The notes: generated from the sequence alone by a model not told the origin. Shown: positions 43,241 through 55,662, counted from the stretch's first letter. The stretch is 64,000 bases of DNA from Dryomyza anilis (GCA_951804985.1 OX638131.1:57147344-57211343); one strand, 5' to 3'. A program made the numbers and translations.

Positions 43241-44439
43241 TGGGTGTTAAAAAATAAGTGACACCCTAATATATTTATGATTTTTTTTATATCAATATTT
43301 TTTTGTTGCAATAAAACATACATGTAGGAATGAGACTCATGACGTTTGAATACAAATTATTTTCTATAAAAGTTTATTTAGCCCCTCACGTATCTTTTTA
43401 TTATCAAATTTTTCAATTTCGGATGGAAAATCTCAACCTCGTATAAAATATTCTCTATTTCAATTTTAAAATCAAATTTCATTTGGAATTTGCTCAATTT
43501 ATATTGGAATATCTAAATTTCATTTAGAATTTTATCAATTCCAAATGAAAAATCTTCAATTCATTTGCAATTTTCCCAATATCATATGTAAATCTCATTA
43601 TCATTTGGACTTTTTTCAATTTCAGTTGAAAATGGTGTTGTCCGTGCTAAACATAATAATGCGTCACGAAATATATTTCCATACATTTATTTATGCAGTA
43701 AATATTTCCCAAACAATACATTCAATTTAAATTTAATAATAATTGGCTGTAGGGTGTCGCATTTTTTATTTTGTTCATGTCAAATTTTCAAAAATTTCAG
43801 TTCAGTCGCTGAGAAGCGTTCGTTGATGACGGATGTGTAATAGATTGTTTTTAACCCATAAAGCCTGCCGAATCAAATACACACCAGGAGACTACGAAGT
43901 GCAATTTTTCCCATCATTTTTTCCCATAATGCGTACACCAGATGGTAAGAATTTTGTTCGATTTTGTATCTAGCACCACTATATTATATCAGTATAAAAT
44001 TGTATATCTCTGCGTGCATTTTCTTCCATTTTAATGAAATATTTCATATACAAACATTAAAAAATATTCAGAAAAAATGTCAGTAAGATAAAGTTTAAAA
44101 CCTTTTTTCAAAAATATGACAGCAAAAACATTGCTAACTTAAATTAAAAAAATAATTAAGAGAACTTAGAGAATTGTGATAAATTACTATCTCGACACAC
44201 TTTTTTGGTAACACAAATTTCTTTTTGATTTTTTGCAAAAACTAATATTTTGCCAATTATCCGTATTTTATTTTGTGATAAAGTTTGCATCTGCAACATG
44301 TCGAAATCGAGCGATAAATTACGATATAAAGTACCAAAAACGGCATTTTTTGCAACTTGACTCGAATTTTTGCAAAAACTCGACGTGGTGTTGCGTAGCT
44401 GAGTACGCAGTTTCAGTTCGGTAGAAAATTCTTGTAGAA
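43241..44439. other. AT-rich DNA, nothing certain
   Basis: TCATTTGGAATTT/AATTTCAATTT-type short words recur at 43440-43630. TAGGGTGTC at about 43751 and the inverse GACACCCTA at 43260-43269 could be element tips. No gene recognised. Confidence 0.45.
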
Positions 44440-45916
44440 CAGAAAGATGTAATGGAGTTTTGGAATATAACAACTTTTGCAGATATATGCAGTTTCTTAT
44501 ATCCAGATAGTTTGTAATGCTACAAACTAAAACGCCCTTATATCTTCGACATATGAAAAACGTCTCAAGAGAAACACATATCGCGTCACATTATTAAAAT
44601 CTCCTCTAAGGAGGTCAGGAGTAATAGCATTTAAAAAAGTTTGGTTGTATGGGACGTGCCACTCCCTTTTGTCCAATCTATCCGTAGTGGCTATATAAAC
44701 GAATCCTCATTATAAAAATACAATTCCCATTGTTGGTGCACTTAATGCATTCGCATATAAAACACAAATTTCGGTTTTTCCGATTTTTCCTTGGGAGTCG
44801 TTCGAATTCCCAGTATTGAGACGAATAAAACAAAAAATAATCATCCAAATCAGTCGATCCGTTCTCATGTTTTTGCAAGACTAACGCACGGCAATTAATT
44901 TTTATATACATAAATAGATATGTATATAAATTTTATTGTTTTTACGTAAAAATAAAATATAGTTATATTTTAATCAGGGCTAGGAACCGAAATTCTATTC
45001 TCTGCGGTTCCAGTTCCTGTTCTATAAAAAAAATAAAAAAAGGGTTCCGGTACCGGTTCCGGTTCTTAAATTATTTTGTATTCCGGTTTCAGTTCCGGTT
45101 CTATAAAAAATAAAATAACGATTCCAGTTCCGGTTCCACAAACAAGCCAAAAACGCAATATAAATTTAAATATTTTTTATTTTTACGTAAAAATATAATG
45201 AAATTTATATACATATCTATCTTTGTATATAAAAATTAATTGCCGTGCAGAAACTAACTTTTTTAAATGCTATAATTCCTGACCTCCTAAGAGGAGATTT
45301 TAATAATGTGACGCTATATGTTTTTTCCTTGAGACGTTTTTCACATGTCGGAGATGTAAGTAAGGACATTTAAGTTTGTAGCATTACAAACTATCTGAAT
45401 ATAGTAAACTGCATATTTCTACAAAAGTTGTTATATTCCAAAACTCCATTATATCTTTCTGATAAGCTACGTCTTAACGTTTCAAATTAATAATGTGACA
45501 CATATCGCGTCACATTATTAAAATCTCCTCTAAGGAGGTCAGGAGTAATAGCATTTAAAAAAGTTTGGTTGTATGGGACGTGCCACTTCCTTTTGTCCAA
45601 TCTATCCGTAGTGGCTATATAAACGAATCCTCATTATAAAAATACAATTCCCATTGTTGGTGCACTTAATGCATTCGCATATAAAACACAAATTTCGGTT
45701 TTTCCGATTTTTCCTTGGGAGTCGTTCGAATTCCCAGTATTGAGACGAATAAAACAAAAAAGAATCATCCAAATCAGTCGATCCGTTCTCATGTTTTTGC
45801 AAGACTAACGCACGGCAATTAATTTTTATATAATAAATAGATATGTATATAAATTTTATTGGTTTTACGTAAAAATAAAATATAGTTATATTTTAATCAG
45901 GGCTAGGAACCGAAAT
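44440..45916. repeat. Direct-inverted-direct triplication
   Basis: A unit of about 550 bp (44440-44993) recurs in direct orientation from about 45495 to 45916 (CATATCGCGTCACATTATTA, GGGACGTGCCACT, TTCCTTGGGAGTCGTTCGAA). A shortened copy lies between them in reverse (about 45180-45480). The direct copies are nearly identical where they overlap and both end in the tip CAGGGCTAGGAACCGAAAT. The middle copy lacks an inner part. The two 66-77-codon minus-strand frames here are the same non-genic stretch in both copies. Confidence 0.9.
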
Positions 45917-45989
45917 TTTTTTATTTTTTTATAGAACCGGAACTGGAACCGCAGAGAATAGAATTTTGGTTCTTAGCCCTGATTTGCAT

Positions 45990-47571
45990 ATTTTTTAGCG
46001 ATAACTCAAAAAGTACTCGATCGATTTGAATGAAATTTGTTAGAAATGTGTTTTAGACCATATGTAAGGCAGAACTCTTTAATGGGAAAGAACTCTAGTG
46101 GAAATTTGCCATCGGGAAATTATTGGGTTTTCGTCGGGTAACCCTTGCCTTGTCATGTCCTTGTTATGCTCACCATAGCAGGGTTTACATTATCTAAACA
46201 GTCAATGGTCCCGATCATAACTACATTAGTTGTCCTTCCTAAGGAAATTTCAATCGGGTAATGATCGGGATTTTATGATAAAAGCCCTAAATATTTTCTT
46301 ATAAACGGGAAACTATCAGAAATATTTTACCATTATTATGAACATATTTTTTACGAAATATATACAGTTAACGTTCATTTATCAAATTTAATATTTAATT
46401 TTAAGTTTGCCATATGTAAAAATAATGATATAAAATGATAGTAAATATTATCATTGAATTAATAATTTTATCAGTTGTCTAAAATCATAATATATGATTA
46501 ACATTACGAGCCTTGATAAAATAATACAGGCAATTCACATTGAGATTAATCAAACTGATAAAAATTTAAATCCGTCGTTTGAACATCTTTTTAAAACCCT
46601 TATTTGGACCTAACATTGATATTTCTGCTGCAAATCGGACGTAAGATGACCATCCAAATGACTGAAACGCACATTTGAGCACTCGACATTTAAAATATAT
46701 ACATAAAAATTAATTAAATCATGTGCCTATGATCTTAATGACATATTAAATTAAACATGATTTAAATTAAATACAACTGTTCTAAAAAATTTAAGTTTCT
46801 TTTTTTATTGAAAACTGCCTTGTGTTACAATCAAGAACAAAAGCCAAAAGCATTTTGTTAAAACGTACGATTTGGAATTGCTGTTATCTCATCAGGATCC
46901 GGTGATTGTTGCATGATCATGGCCTGAGGTGAGTACATGAACTGGGCTCTCATCACATAACTTAAAAACGATCGTCGTTGAAATGATAGTCACAAAACGC
47001 TATCGTTTTTGCTTAAGTAAGTCTATCGTCTAAACGATAACGTTATTATTATCGTCATACGTGATTAGATTTGTACCTCGTTTGGGCCCGATACCCTACA
47101 CCTATGTACCTCATAGTTGTAGGGTATAATGATATGTATTGTTGTGCATTTTTGTGCAACGCCATGTATTAAATTTAACATGCCATATAACAAATTAAAT
47201 TACTAATTTTAGTTGAAAGTTATTAATTTATTTAAAAAAAAAATATTTTTGAAGGTATATTATTTTCCAAAATTTAATAATTAGAATTTGATAAGTTTTT
47301 AATATAGAGTCTTAATTCCTAAGCGCATAGTTTTGTACGTCTAACACCGAAAAGAAAATTACATTATTGTTTTTGGTTCCACTATTAAAAATAAAAACAG
47401 AGAAAATAATTAAAACTTAAAAATATCAAAAACTGATAAATATCAATTTATATACAATATTTAAAAAAACAAATATTTTCAATATGTTTAAGTATTGTTT
47501 GTACCGAAAACCTAAAAAATTTAGTAACCAACCTGTCATGTGATTTTCCCAAAAATAGACGCACAAAATGA
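45990..47571. other. AT-rich DNA, no gene; small mini-me-like end at 47085
   Basis: GATACCCTACACCTATGTAC and GTAGGGTATAATG near 47090-47130 resemble the end of the mini-me-like modules. The rest shows no recognisable feature. Confidence 0.5.
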
Positions 47572-47835
47572 AAACCAGTTGGGAAGGTTAGAATTTTGAT
47601 TTTTTTCGAGACCCACACGTCAGTTCCCGAGAAAATATTATTTTCATATATTTGAGCATAAAGGCAATATATATTTTTCAAAAAAAGTTCACTTAAGTTC
47701 GTATAAAGTAAAATTCATCCGAATATGTAGTTTTATGAGGTATTTGAACATAAGTGGTCAGTTTGCAGGTCACAAAGGTGCGATCATGCCAATTTTCTTG
47801 TTGGAAGTAATTTAAATTAGAAATTTCATTAATCT
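47572..47835 (+). mobile_element. mini-me-like fragment (Helitron-free paralogue)
   Basis: CCAGTTGGGAAGGTTAGA, CATATATTTGAGCATAAAGG and TTTTATGAGGTATTTGAACA occur in the same order as in 41380-42670 but without the 882-bp Helitron, so this serves as an empty site. Confidence 0.7.
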
Positions 47836-48779
47836 AGCTCTTCTAATTTTTCTGTAATCTTGATTTCAAAAAGAAACGGTACCATTAGATAACATTCGAT
47901 GAACATTTTAATTTATGAACTTGTTTTTATTATAGTACTGATAAATTTTAAAATATTTTTTAATAATTATATTTGAGAAATGTAAATAAAAGTTTGATTA
48001 ATATTTATCAAAGTCAAAATTAATTATTTTTGATAAATAATTTAAAAAGTCAAATATAATTTTTATTTTAGATACATATTTATAAAAATCAAAATTTATT
48101 ATTATTTTTGATATATACACTAAAAGAATGAAAAGTATTAGAGCCTTAAACATCATCGCAGTTGCAAATTACACGCAGAGAAATAATATGGTTGCGACAT
48201 GATCGCGACAATCATTCTATGGTCTTTACAATCCTACATGGTTGTCACAATCAAAGTATAATATTTTCAATTTTATTTCAACAATAATAAGGTCGCTGAT
48301 TTCATATTATAGTAGACAATTTATTATAATATGATTGTATTTCTGAAAAACCTAAATATGGTGGATAAGAACCATGTTATGATTACGATAAAGACTGCCA
48401 CGAACAAAGTATGGTCAATACCAATCATACCATGATATAGACTGATCATAATATAGTATTAATATAGTAATTTATTATTTACAACCATATAATTTTCACT
48501 TACTGGCATTTTTTACTCTCTCTTACTCACTTTGATGTTGGCTATGGTGGTGTGCAATCGAGTCTTTTTTTGTTGTGACAAAGTGTCTTTTAATGTTTAA
48601 AACAGTATTATTAAAAATAAACATATATCCGAAAGTTAAAACGTTAATTGTAAATGCTTAATATGAAGACAATATAGTTCAAACAAATTTCTATAAATAA
48701 CATTAAATGCTCGATTTAATACAAATGTGTATAACAAATTTCAGTGATTAATCGTGTGCTCGCGTTGTCAACGCAACGA
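47836..48779. other. AT-rich DNA, nothing recognised
   Basis: Short words such as ATGGTTGCGACA/ATGGTTGTCACAATC recur around 48190-48260, but no clear repeat or gene. Confidence 0.5.
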
Positions 48780-51700
48780 TGGGAGACGGACGTGTCGTGT
48801 CGTCCTCTAATATTTGTCTTATTAATTCGTTAAATTTTTGTCCGTCGAGTTTGTTCTATTAATTGTCGAGTGCCGCGCAAAATTTTGTTATAAGTGTCGT
48901 CCACCGCAATTTCACATTTAACAATAAAAACATTACAATAAATAAAATTCAAAACACACTCTCAATAAAAGATCACAAACAATAAACAACAATAACCACC
49001 AGAAATATATTTTAACAACAACACAAAACCGGTTTCGCTGCATTGCCAGCTACCAACACTGCCTGCTTCCGTCGTCGCTTTTTTACAATTACCTACGCAA
49101 CGGGCTTTTCTATGCCTTCTGCTGCAATTGCACATTTGTTTTTTCGTATTCTGTCCCTTCCCCATCCTATTCCACGCTAACTGCGTGCGTAGCTGAGACT
49201 GCCAGAGTGCACAACGAAGACAGTGGTGAAGGCCTAAAACTCACCACTGTTTAGCTTACGCTCTCGCTGTTTGCCTCAACGGCCGCCCGCTATTAGTATG
49301 TTTGTTTGTTTTGAACTCGCCCAGTAGGTAAATGTCGCAAAACTTTCGCATAGATTTTTGCAACATTCGTGGGCTGAGGACGAATTTCTTTTCTGTATAT
49401 GCGTATGTGTCCGTCAATAGGCCACAAATAATGGCACTAGGTGAGACCCAGGTTAGTGAGGGTGCAGATCCACTGGATTTTCACATACCTGGTTATCACC
49501 TATTGCCATTATTTTCTGCCCATAGGGGTCTCGCTCTATTTATTCGGAGTGACGTTGTGTATCAACTGCAGCAACAACATGGTGTGTCGGATAGCGAATT
49601 TAATACAATTTAGGTTAAATTCAAAATCCAAACACACATCAAGCACTTGTGCTTTCTTTATAGGAGTCCGAATCTAGATAGGGTTTCCACCTGTAACAAG
49701 CTGGATGCCTTATCTGATTCGATCTCAAATATATTGGAGCAATTTCCAGGCAGTGAAATTGTTGTTGCCGGCGATTTTAATGTGCACAACGCCACTTGGT
49801 TGAGCCACTCGGGTCTTCCAACACAGGAGGGTTGTTATGTTGAGCTGTTTGCAGAGTGCAACCAACTCACTCAATTGGTGAAGGAACCGACGTACCTCCC
49901 ACGCGTCGGTGGGCAAAGCCAAAAAGTCCTAGATCTTTTTCTGACTTCACATAATGAAAAATATGATGTAAAAGTCCTTGCACCTCTTGGTAACTCCGAC
50001 CACTGTACTGTTTCCGCCGAGTTTTCGTATTCTAGTTTAAGCGCCTCTTCGATTAAAGCCCCGAAGAGGACTGCATGGCTTTACGAAGAAGCAAATTGGG
50101 TTGCGTTAAATGATTTTTTTCGTAACTTTAATTGGAAATTGTGTTTCGCTGACAGAGACATAAATGCTGCGGCTTTAATGGTATAAAATATTATTTTATT
50201 AGGTATGCGGTCCTTTATTCCTTCTAAAAAAATTAGCATTAAACCCAAGGACGACTCATGGTTTAATGAGACTTGCAGGATTGCAGTCAGGTCGAAAGAG
50301 GAAGCCTTTCAAAATTGGCGTTCTAACAAGAATGCTGACACAGAAAGACTTCGCATACAGGCTAGGATTCGCTGTAATGCCGTGATCTCGCGTGAAAAGT
50401 TTCTTCACGAACAAAACGCGCGCAAAACGGTCCTACTCTACCATAGAGGTAGTAAAAATTTCTGGTCATTCGTAAAAAGAGTGAAGAATTAGACGACATC
50501 GTCTACTCCAACTCTTATTATGAATGGCCAGGCCTTCACTGACCCGGTTGATAAAGCTAATCTCTTGGCAGAATTATTTGCTAATAATTCAACGCTCCCA
50601 GATAGTAATCAACCACTGCCCGTCGTAGATTTTGTTTCTTCTGCAATGCCGGAAATTCATTTTCGAACTCGGGCAGTTAAAAAGGTTTTAGCAAACCTCA
50701 ACATTAGCAAAGCCTCTGGGCCAGATGGCATATCTGCCCATGTGTTGAAGAAGTGCGCGTCAACGCTGGCTTGTCCGTTGCGTAACCTTTTCAACATCTC
50801 CTACACGACAGGAGTTTTTCCATTTTGTTGGAAGGTTGCCAATGTTCAGCCAGTCCGAAAAAGGGCGAGGCTACGAACTCTGCCAATTACCGACCCATTG
50901 CAATATGCTCTGCACTCTCCAAGGTAATGGAGAGCGAAATTAACTTCCACCTTGTGAACTATCTTGAGCACAACGAATTGCTCAGTGACCGCCAATATGG
51001 TTTCCGTAGGGCCAGATCCACAGGTGACTTGATGGCGGTCTTCTCCGAAAAGTGGAATAAATGTATTCACCTTTTCCGGGAGAGTAAGGCTGTTGCTCTC
51101 GATATTTCCAAGGCTTTTGATCGATTGTGGCATAAAGCCCTCGTTTCAAAACTAATTGCATTTGGTGTCGGTGAATCTTTTACTCGATGGATATCGAGTT
51201 TTCTTCAGGATCGTTCTATACGAGTTGCGATGGATGGTGTTTTTTCAGAACAACATTCCATCAATTCTGGAGTTCCGCAGGGTGCCATCCTATCCCCGTC
51301 CCTATTTCTGGTATTTATCAATGACCTTCTGTCATTGACCCAGAACCCAATTCATTCCTTTGCAGATGACAGTAACATTTGTCATTCATACTCGTTCAAC
51401 AAGCGCCCAAACTCTTTGGAGATTGAGAGTAAAGACGCACTATGAATGACACGCTCAATAATGACCTTAAATCAATCTCCGAGTGGGGTGTTGCAAAGAG
51501 AGTAGATTATAATGCCAGCAAGACCCAATGTTGTCTGTTATCCCACAAAAGAATGGATTCACCCCTCCCACCCCTCAATATGGGTGCTGTGGATATTGCG
51601 CAGTCAGCTGCTCTTGACGTTCTGGGCATATCCATTCAATGTGATCTCCGTTGGAATGATCACATATTTGATGTGTCGAAAGAAGCGGCCAAGTGCCTCG

Positions 51701-51800
51701 GTTTTCTGAAACGGTGTAAGACATACTTCACTCCTGCTGACTTGTGCATTGTCTACACCACCTATATCCGGCCTAAAATGGAATACAATTCGCACGCTGA
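48780..51800 (+). mobile_element. CR1/L2-type LINE, 3'-truncated
   Basis: Its coding region is at 49332-51800. The upstream 550 bp (48780-49331) are clearly less AT-rich than the surroundings and end in CTCGCCCAGTAGGTAA before the ATG, so they are taken as 5' UTR. ORF1 was not recognised. The element ends abruptly at about 51800, within the codons after IRPKMEYNSHA, where Helitron-like DNA starts. No 3' UTR and no target duplication were found. Confidence 0.75.
49332..51800 (+). pseudogene. CR1/L2-type endonuclease-reverse transcriptase
   Basis: Start ATG at 49332 (MSQNFRIDFCNIRGL). The endonuclease contains LGETQV, VVAGDFNVHNATWL and LGNSDHC. Then come the RT blocks KASGPDGISAHVLKK, ANYRPIAICSALSKVME, DRQYGFRRARSTGDL, ALDISKAFDRLWHKAL and SGVPQGAILSP. 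The active site is FADD, as often seen in this group, and the thumb has LRWNDHIFDVSKEAAKCLG. Stops at 49611 (TAG where Trp is expected), 50184 (TAA after LMV) and 50490 (TAG) keep the same frame. A frameshift near 50870 and another near 51440 follow. Group placement is from motif style. Confidence 0.88.
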
Positions 51801-52555
51801 ATCACGTGTTTTTTGCTATTGTTTGTTGGTGAGATTGGTCGACCGAGCTTGGCACCTCCAATACAACCTACATCTTTAAAACACAATAATGATGTTATGA
51901 TGTTAGGGATTTTGATAAAAGTTATCTCAATTTTTAACGGAGATGGAAAAGTGAAAGACCTTCGATGTGCTGTTCATATAAAAAAGTAAAAATTGCCTCA
52001 AAGAATAATTCTCCGTTAAAGAAAGTTAAAAACACATTATATCAGCAATTAGGATAGCAAATTTAATGAAATTTTGGTCAACGTTATAAATAACCATTCT
52101 AAACGGTCTCGCGGAATGTGGGCGGGATTGAACCACTGGGCGTGGCACCTCCAATAGAAGTTATATATTCCAGATGGTGTATGTCAAAAGTTATTATACT
52201 GATATCAAGATATTTCGCACCAGGGTATCAACCACCACAAATTTTTTAAACTCACCACATCGAAATTCACCACACCAAAATTCACCATAACGAAACTCAC
52301 CACACTAAAACTCACCACACTAAAACTGACCACACCAAAATTCACCACACTAAAACTCACCACACTAAAACTTCTACTGGGAAAAACTCTACGGGGAAGA
52401 ATTCTACGGGAAAGAATTCTACCGGGAAGAATTCTACGGGAATACGTTCTACAGGGAAGATATAAATAATAAAAATGTTCTTTATATTAATAAAATCACT
52501 ACATATCCTTGCATTCACAAAATCTTGGCACGACTCGTGCACGGGGTCCAGCTAG
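51801..52555 (+). mobile_element. Second Helitron copy, 5' edge uncertain
   Basis: Ends CACGGGGTCCAGCTAG before T (52556) with the hairpin GCACGACTCGTGC upstream, and carries the same two minisatellites (about 52250-52460). GGCGTGGCACCTCCAATAGA at about 52138 matches the inner 5' part of the copy at 41755. A second such block at about 51850 suggests another element joined at the left, so only the right end is firm. Confidence 0.75.
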
Positions 52556-53059
52556 TTATCAATAAAATAATAGTTTGGGGTAGAATTAACCAGGGGTAAA
52601 TTGACTCTGGGAAAAACTATTTTTGAAGCGTTTTTTTTGGTTACTACATTTATAACTCAAATAAAATCGGGACCCCACACGAACCTCTGGAACAAACTAA
52701 AGTTAATAAACAAAAGGAAGTCAATACAGAGTTATCATTTATAGTTGAAATTGATAATTCAACTTTTTACAAAAATGGGAATATGAAAAAAAATGCGTTC
52801 CATGAACGGTCGTTTGAAACCAAGCAAAAACTATTGACATGACCCCACAAAAATTGACTAACCCACACTAAGTACGGCCGGTTTGCAGGGGTTAGATAAA
52901 TTGTTGCCTGAAACCCTGCAACTAATTCTGAGTTGACGAAGGGGTGGGTATGTGACGGTCGTTAAATAGGGTTTGATTTATTATAGTTCTGAAATGTGGG
53001 CTGTCGCCTTCCCGAAGCCTTCTGAGTTCTGAGCCTTGTTCTCAGCAAAAATATATAAA
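52556..53059. other. No gene recognised
   Basis: No recognisable coding motif; a stretch near 52860-53000 is less AT-rich, but its frames are short. Confidence 0.5.
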
Positions 53060-53258
53060 ATCGCAAAAAATTAAAACTGAGATTTTTTTATTTTATGAAA
53101 TATTCGACTCACGCACACTCACTCACGAAAAAATTGTACTCACGCACACTCACTCACGGTATTTTTTGGTCTACTCACACTCACTCACAATCACGTGAAA
53201 AAATTAGGATTCAATCACAATCACGCGAATCACGCTGAATCACGCTCACATGCCCATC

Positions 53259-53262
<4 letters not shown>
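53060..53262 (-). mobile_element. hAT-like end with CACTCACTCACG subterminal repeats
   Basis: The end GCCCATCTCTA (inverse TAGAGATGGGC) is preceded by many CACGCACACTCACTCACG and AATCACGC units. The start-type tip TAGAGATGGGCGCG occurs at 55663. Tip style and subterminal repeats resemble hAT-type ends; no partner or target duplication was found. Confidence 0.5.

Positions 53263-53350
<88 letters not shown>
53263..53350. repeat. (TA)n microsatellite
   Basis: About 88 bp of pure TA directly after the TAGAGATGGGC-type end. Confidence 0.97.
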
Positions 53351-53353
<3 letters not shown>

Positions 53354-53373
53354 CAGAAGTATTTGAAGGAAAA

Positions 53374-54137
53374 TGTAGTTACGATGTTTTGCCTGTCTTA
53401 ATTTATTTCGAAAATTTTTTCAATTGTACTACTGACGATCCAAAGGTAGGATGGTCTTATACATAAACGTTTTGGTATTTTAAATTTCGGTAAACGACAA
53501 AAGAGAAATAACACGTATACACAGGCTCACCAGTGAGCGAAGCTTACACGAAGATACAAAATCATGGGCAACATGCCACCAACGGTTGGGCAACAAAGCA
53601 CCAACACGTCACCAACCAAGGGCCTATAAAAGGCAATGCACGAGGGAAAAATCACTTTCTCTGGTCCTGACTTCGTAACTGACTAGCTGCATTGGCACCC
53701 TTGGGGGTTTTAATTAAACCGTATCGGGGGGCATTGCCAAGCGTGTTATCCTGGGTGGTTTTTAACTAAACCGTATCTGGGGACACGTGGATCCAAATCG
53801 AAACACGACTGACATAAAGTTCCCGTCCTGGTTAAGGAGAAAAGCACGTTAAACATAGTTCCTAAAAACCCGCCGTATTGAGTCAGTTTGGTTGCCAATC
53901 ATAGATTTTCCAGCGAGCCAACGAAAGGCGTCGACTGCAGCAGGCAGGACGCAGTACAATAAGATTAACTATTAAACAAATAAATGAAGTAAATAAAGAC
54001 TGAACTGTATAAACATAACCACTTTACGTACGACGTATTTATTTGGTACTGAGGGATCCACCTCCAAACTATAAATTTTTTAATACACGGACTTCTGGAG
54101 CCTTATCCCAGCTCTGAACCCGGAAACCGGATCGTTA
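53374..54137 (+). mobile_element. LTR-like segment interrupting a LINE
   Basis: Has a promoter-like GGGCCTATAAAAGGCAATG near 53622, AATAAA signals near 53978-53995 and the end GGATCGTTACA at about 54137; the start is uncertain (TGTAGTTACGATG at 53374 is the best candidate). It is less AT-rich than its neighbours, and two similar blocks of about 60 bp with TTAAACCGTATCGGGG-like and CTAAACCGTATCTGGG-like words lie near 53715 and 53766. RT-coding LINE sequence follows at 54184. No target duplication was confirmed. Confidence 0.55.
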
Positions 54138-54183
54138 CAGTTATTTTGTTGAAATCGATAAAATTTTATCTCGGCATATATAG

Positions 54184-55322
54184 CTACATCGGGTGTTCCA
54201 CAAGGTAAGTACTCGACCATTTTTGTTCATTAGTGATATCGAAAGCTGTTTGTTTTTTCAAATTTTCTTCTTTATGCTGATGATTTTTGATGCTGATAAA
54301 GTTTTCTATATATATATATATATTAGATGAGTAAATATGTATATCTAACTAATTCCTGTTACCTGAAAAAAAAAATTCACCATGGTTAAACTAAATACAA
54401 AACTTTTTTTAATGCAACATATGGTCACATATCTTTTATTTATATTATATTTCACTAGCTAAAGAGCAATTTGTTTTAAATTAATTCATTATTTTATTAA
54501 TATTCATATATTTATTTCGCATTTTACTTAAATTATGAATTTGCTATTGTTTGCGACTTGTGAAAAATTTTGACGTTTATTTATTTCTGCATGTATCCAT
54601 AATTGTTGGCAAGAAACTGGCAACCGATCTGCTGATAGACATGAGGATGCACGTTTGTCATTTATTTTGTTGATACAATAACGTACTCAGTTGCCGTAAC
54701 AAATGCACAAACGTCAAATTTTTGGAGAAAATGGTACGTTAATTTTAATGACATCAGGGTACAACAAATGTATTTTGGTTGCAACACTGAAACGTTGGTT
54801 CAATTAACCTCATCTCAAAAGAGGACTTTTCTGTGTGCGCAAATTACTTGTTATGTCATTGGTGAGATATAAAAGATGGAATATGCCTCTTTTATTTGAA
54901 ATTTTCATTATTTGGTTTATTCAAATCAATTGGAACGCATTCAAAAGGCCTTTTTAAAATTAGTTTTGCAAGACATGCATTTTGAGGATCCAGTTCCCTC
55001 CTATAATGCTCAATGTTTGCTAATTCGTTTAAAATCCCTTCATAATAGAAGAATTGCAATGTCTCTATTATTTGTATATGATATTAATTATGGTAATGTT
55101 GATTGTTCCTTCTCATTGGAACTTATTAACTTTAATGCTCCTTTGAGATGTTTACGAAATTGTAATATGTTTAATGTTCCTTGTCATAAATCAAATTATG
55201 CAATTAATGAGCCTATAAATCATGCCTTAATTGAATTAAACAAAATAGCTAATGATTATAATATTAATTTTTCTATTAGTAAGGATTTGTTTAAAAATAT
55301 ATCAGATATAATTTTTTCTTAG
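54184..55322 (+). pseudogene. CR1-like LINE reverse transcriptase fragments
   Basis: Two pieces of one protein type. 54184-54300 contains TSGVPQG, PFLFISDIES (after a frameshift) and LLYADDF, the RT palm around the catalytic box. After about 570 bp of foreign AT-rich DNA, 54876-55322 contains EYASFI, a stop where Trp is expected, NFHYLVYSNQLERIQKAF, DPVPSYNAQCLLIRLKSLH, PLRCLRNCNMFNVP and NEPINHALIELNKI, the thumb and C-terminus ending in a TAG at 55320. This C-terminal arrangement is common in CR1- and jockey-like insect LINEs. Poly(A)-like AATAAATATAAATA follows near 55397. Confidence 0.78.
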
Positions 55323-55395
55323 TGTAGTTTTAAGGTATTTAACAAAAATTGTATACATCCGTTTGTATCCATAGACTGAACAAAATGAAAAAAAA

Positions 55396-55640
55396 GAATA
55401 AATATAAATACGTAGACGACCCATACTGCGTATACTGCGTTGGCAAAGCGAAAAATGCAGAACAGCTGATAGAATGCGTAGGATTTAGAAGCGAGAAATC
55501 CGAGTTGGAGGATCTCACAAATTAAACGGTGTCTATAGAAGGAGTAATCAAGTTCATGCTTACCTCCATTAATGCATGAGAAGCAGCATCATTAAAATTA
55601 TGCAACGAGTTCGCCAAGACGAGCCATTAAACCAAAGACG
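55396..55640 (+). pseudogene. R1-type LINE C-terminal zinc-finger fragment
   Basis: The plus-strand frame with DDPYCVYCVGKAKNAEQLIE resembles the CCHC-like C-terminal motif of R1-clade LINEs (YC-YC-G--D-AEH----C). It is followed after a TAA by VSIEGVIKFMLTSINA, matching the usual L-P--LV--ML-S--W segment. The conserved His after AE reads Gln, and the Trp reads a stop. Only about 80 residues survive. R1 elements normally sit in 28S rDNA, but R1-like relatives insert elsewhere; no rDNA is present here. Confidence 0.6.
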
Positions 55641-55662
55641 ACAGCTACAGTCGCAACTAGAG

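Larger units (their letters stand above)
39731..45981. mobile_element. hAT-type shell spanning 6.25 kb, 8-bp duplication
   Basis: The left end CAGGGCTCGGGTGGAACC follows ATTTGCAT (39723-39730). The right end TTTTGGTTCTTAGCCCTG precedes the same ATTTGCAT (45982-45989). Both ends carry TTATAGAACCGGAACTGGAA-type repeats close to the tip. The interior is largely later insertions and rearrangements: an inverted-repeat element (about 41024-43240) holding a mini-me-like module and a Helitron, and a direct-inverted-direct duplication (44440-45916). No transposase seen. An extra internal copy of the tip lies at 44975. That the two ends belong together rests on the duplication and matching tips. Confidence 0.72.

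Noticed and set aside
43870..43950. First coding exon ATGCGTACACCAGATG followed by GTAAGA
   Set aside because: A good donor but only five codons, no conserved upstream context and no downstream exon recognised.
53374..54137. Host promoter from the TATA-like box and downstream GC-richer DNA
   Set aside because: Polyadenylation signals and an LTR-like end, and its position inside a LINE, fit an LTR better; boundaries remain unproven.
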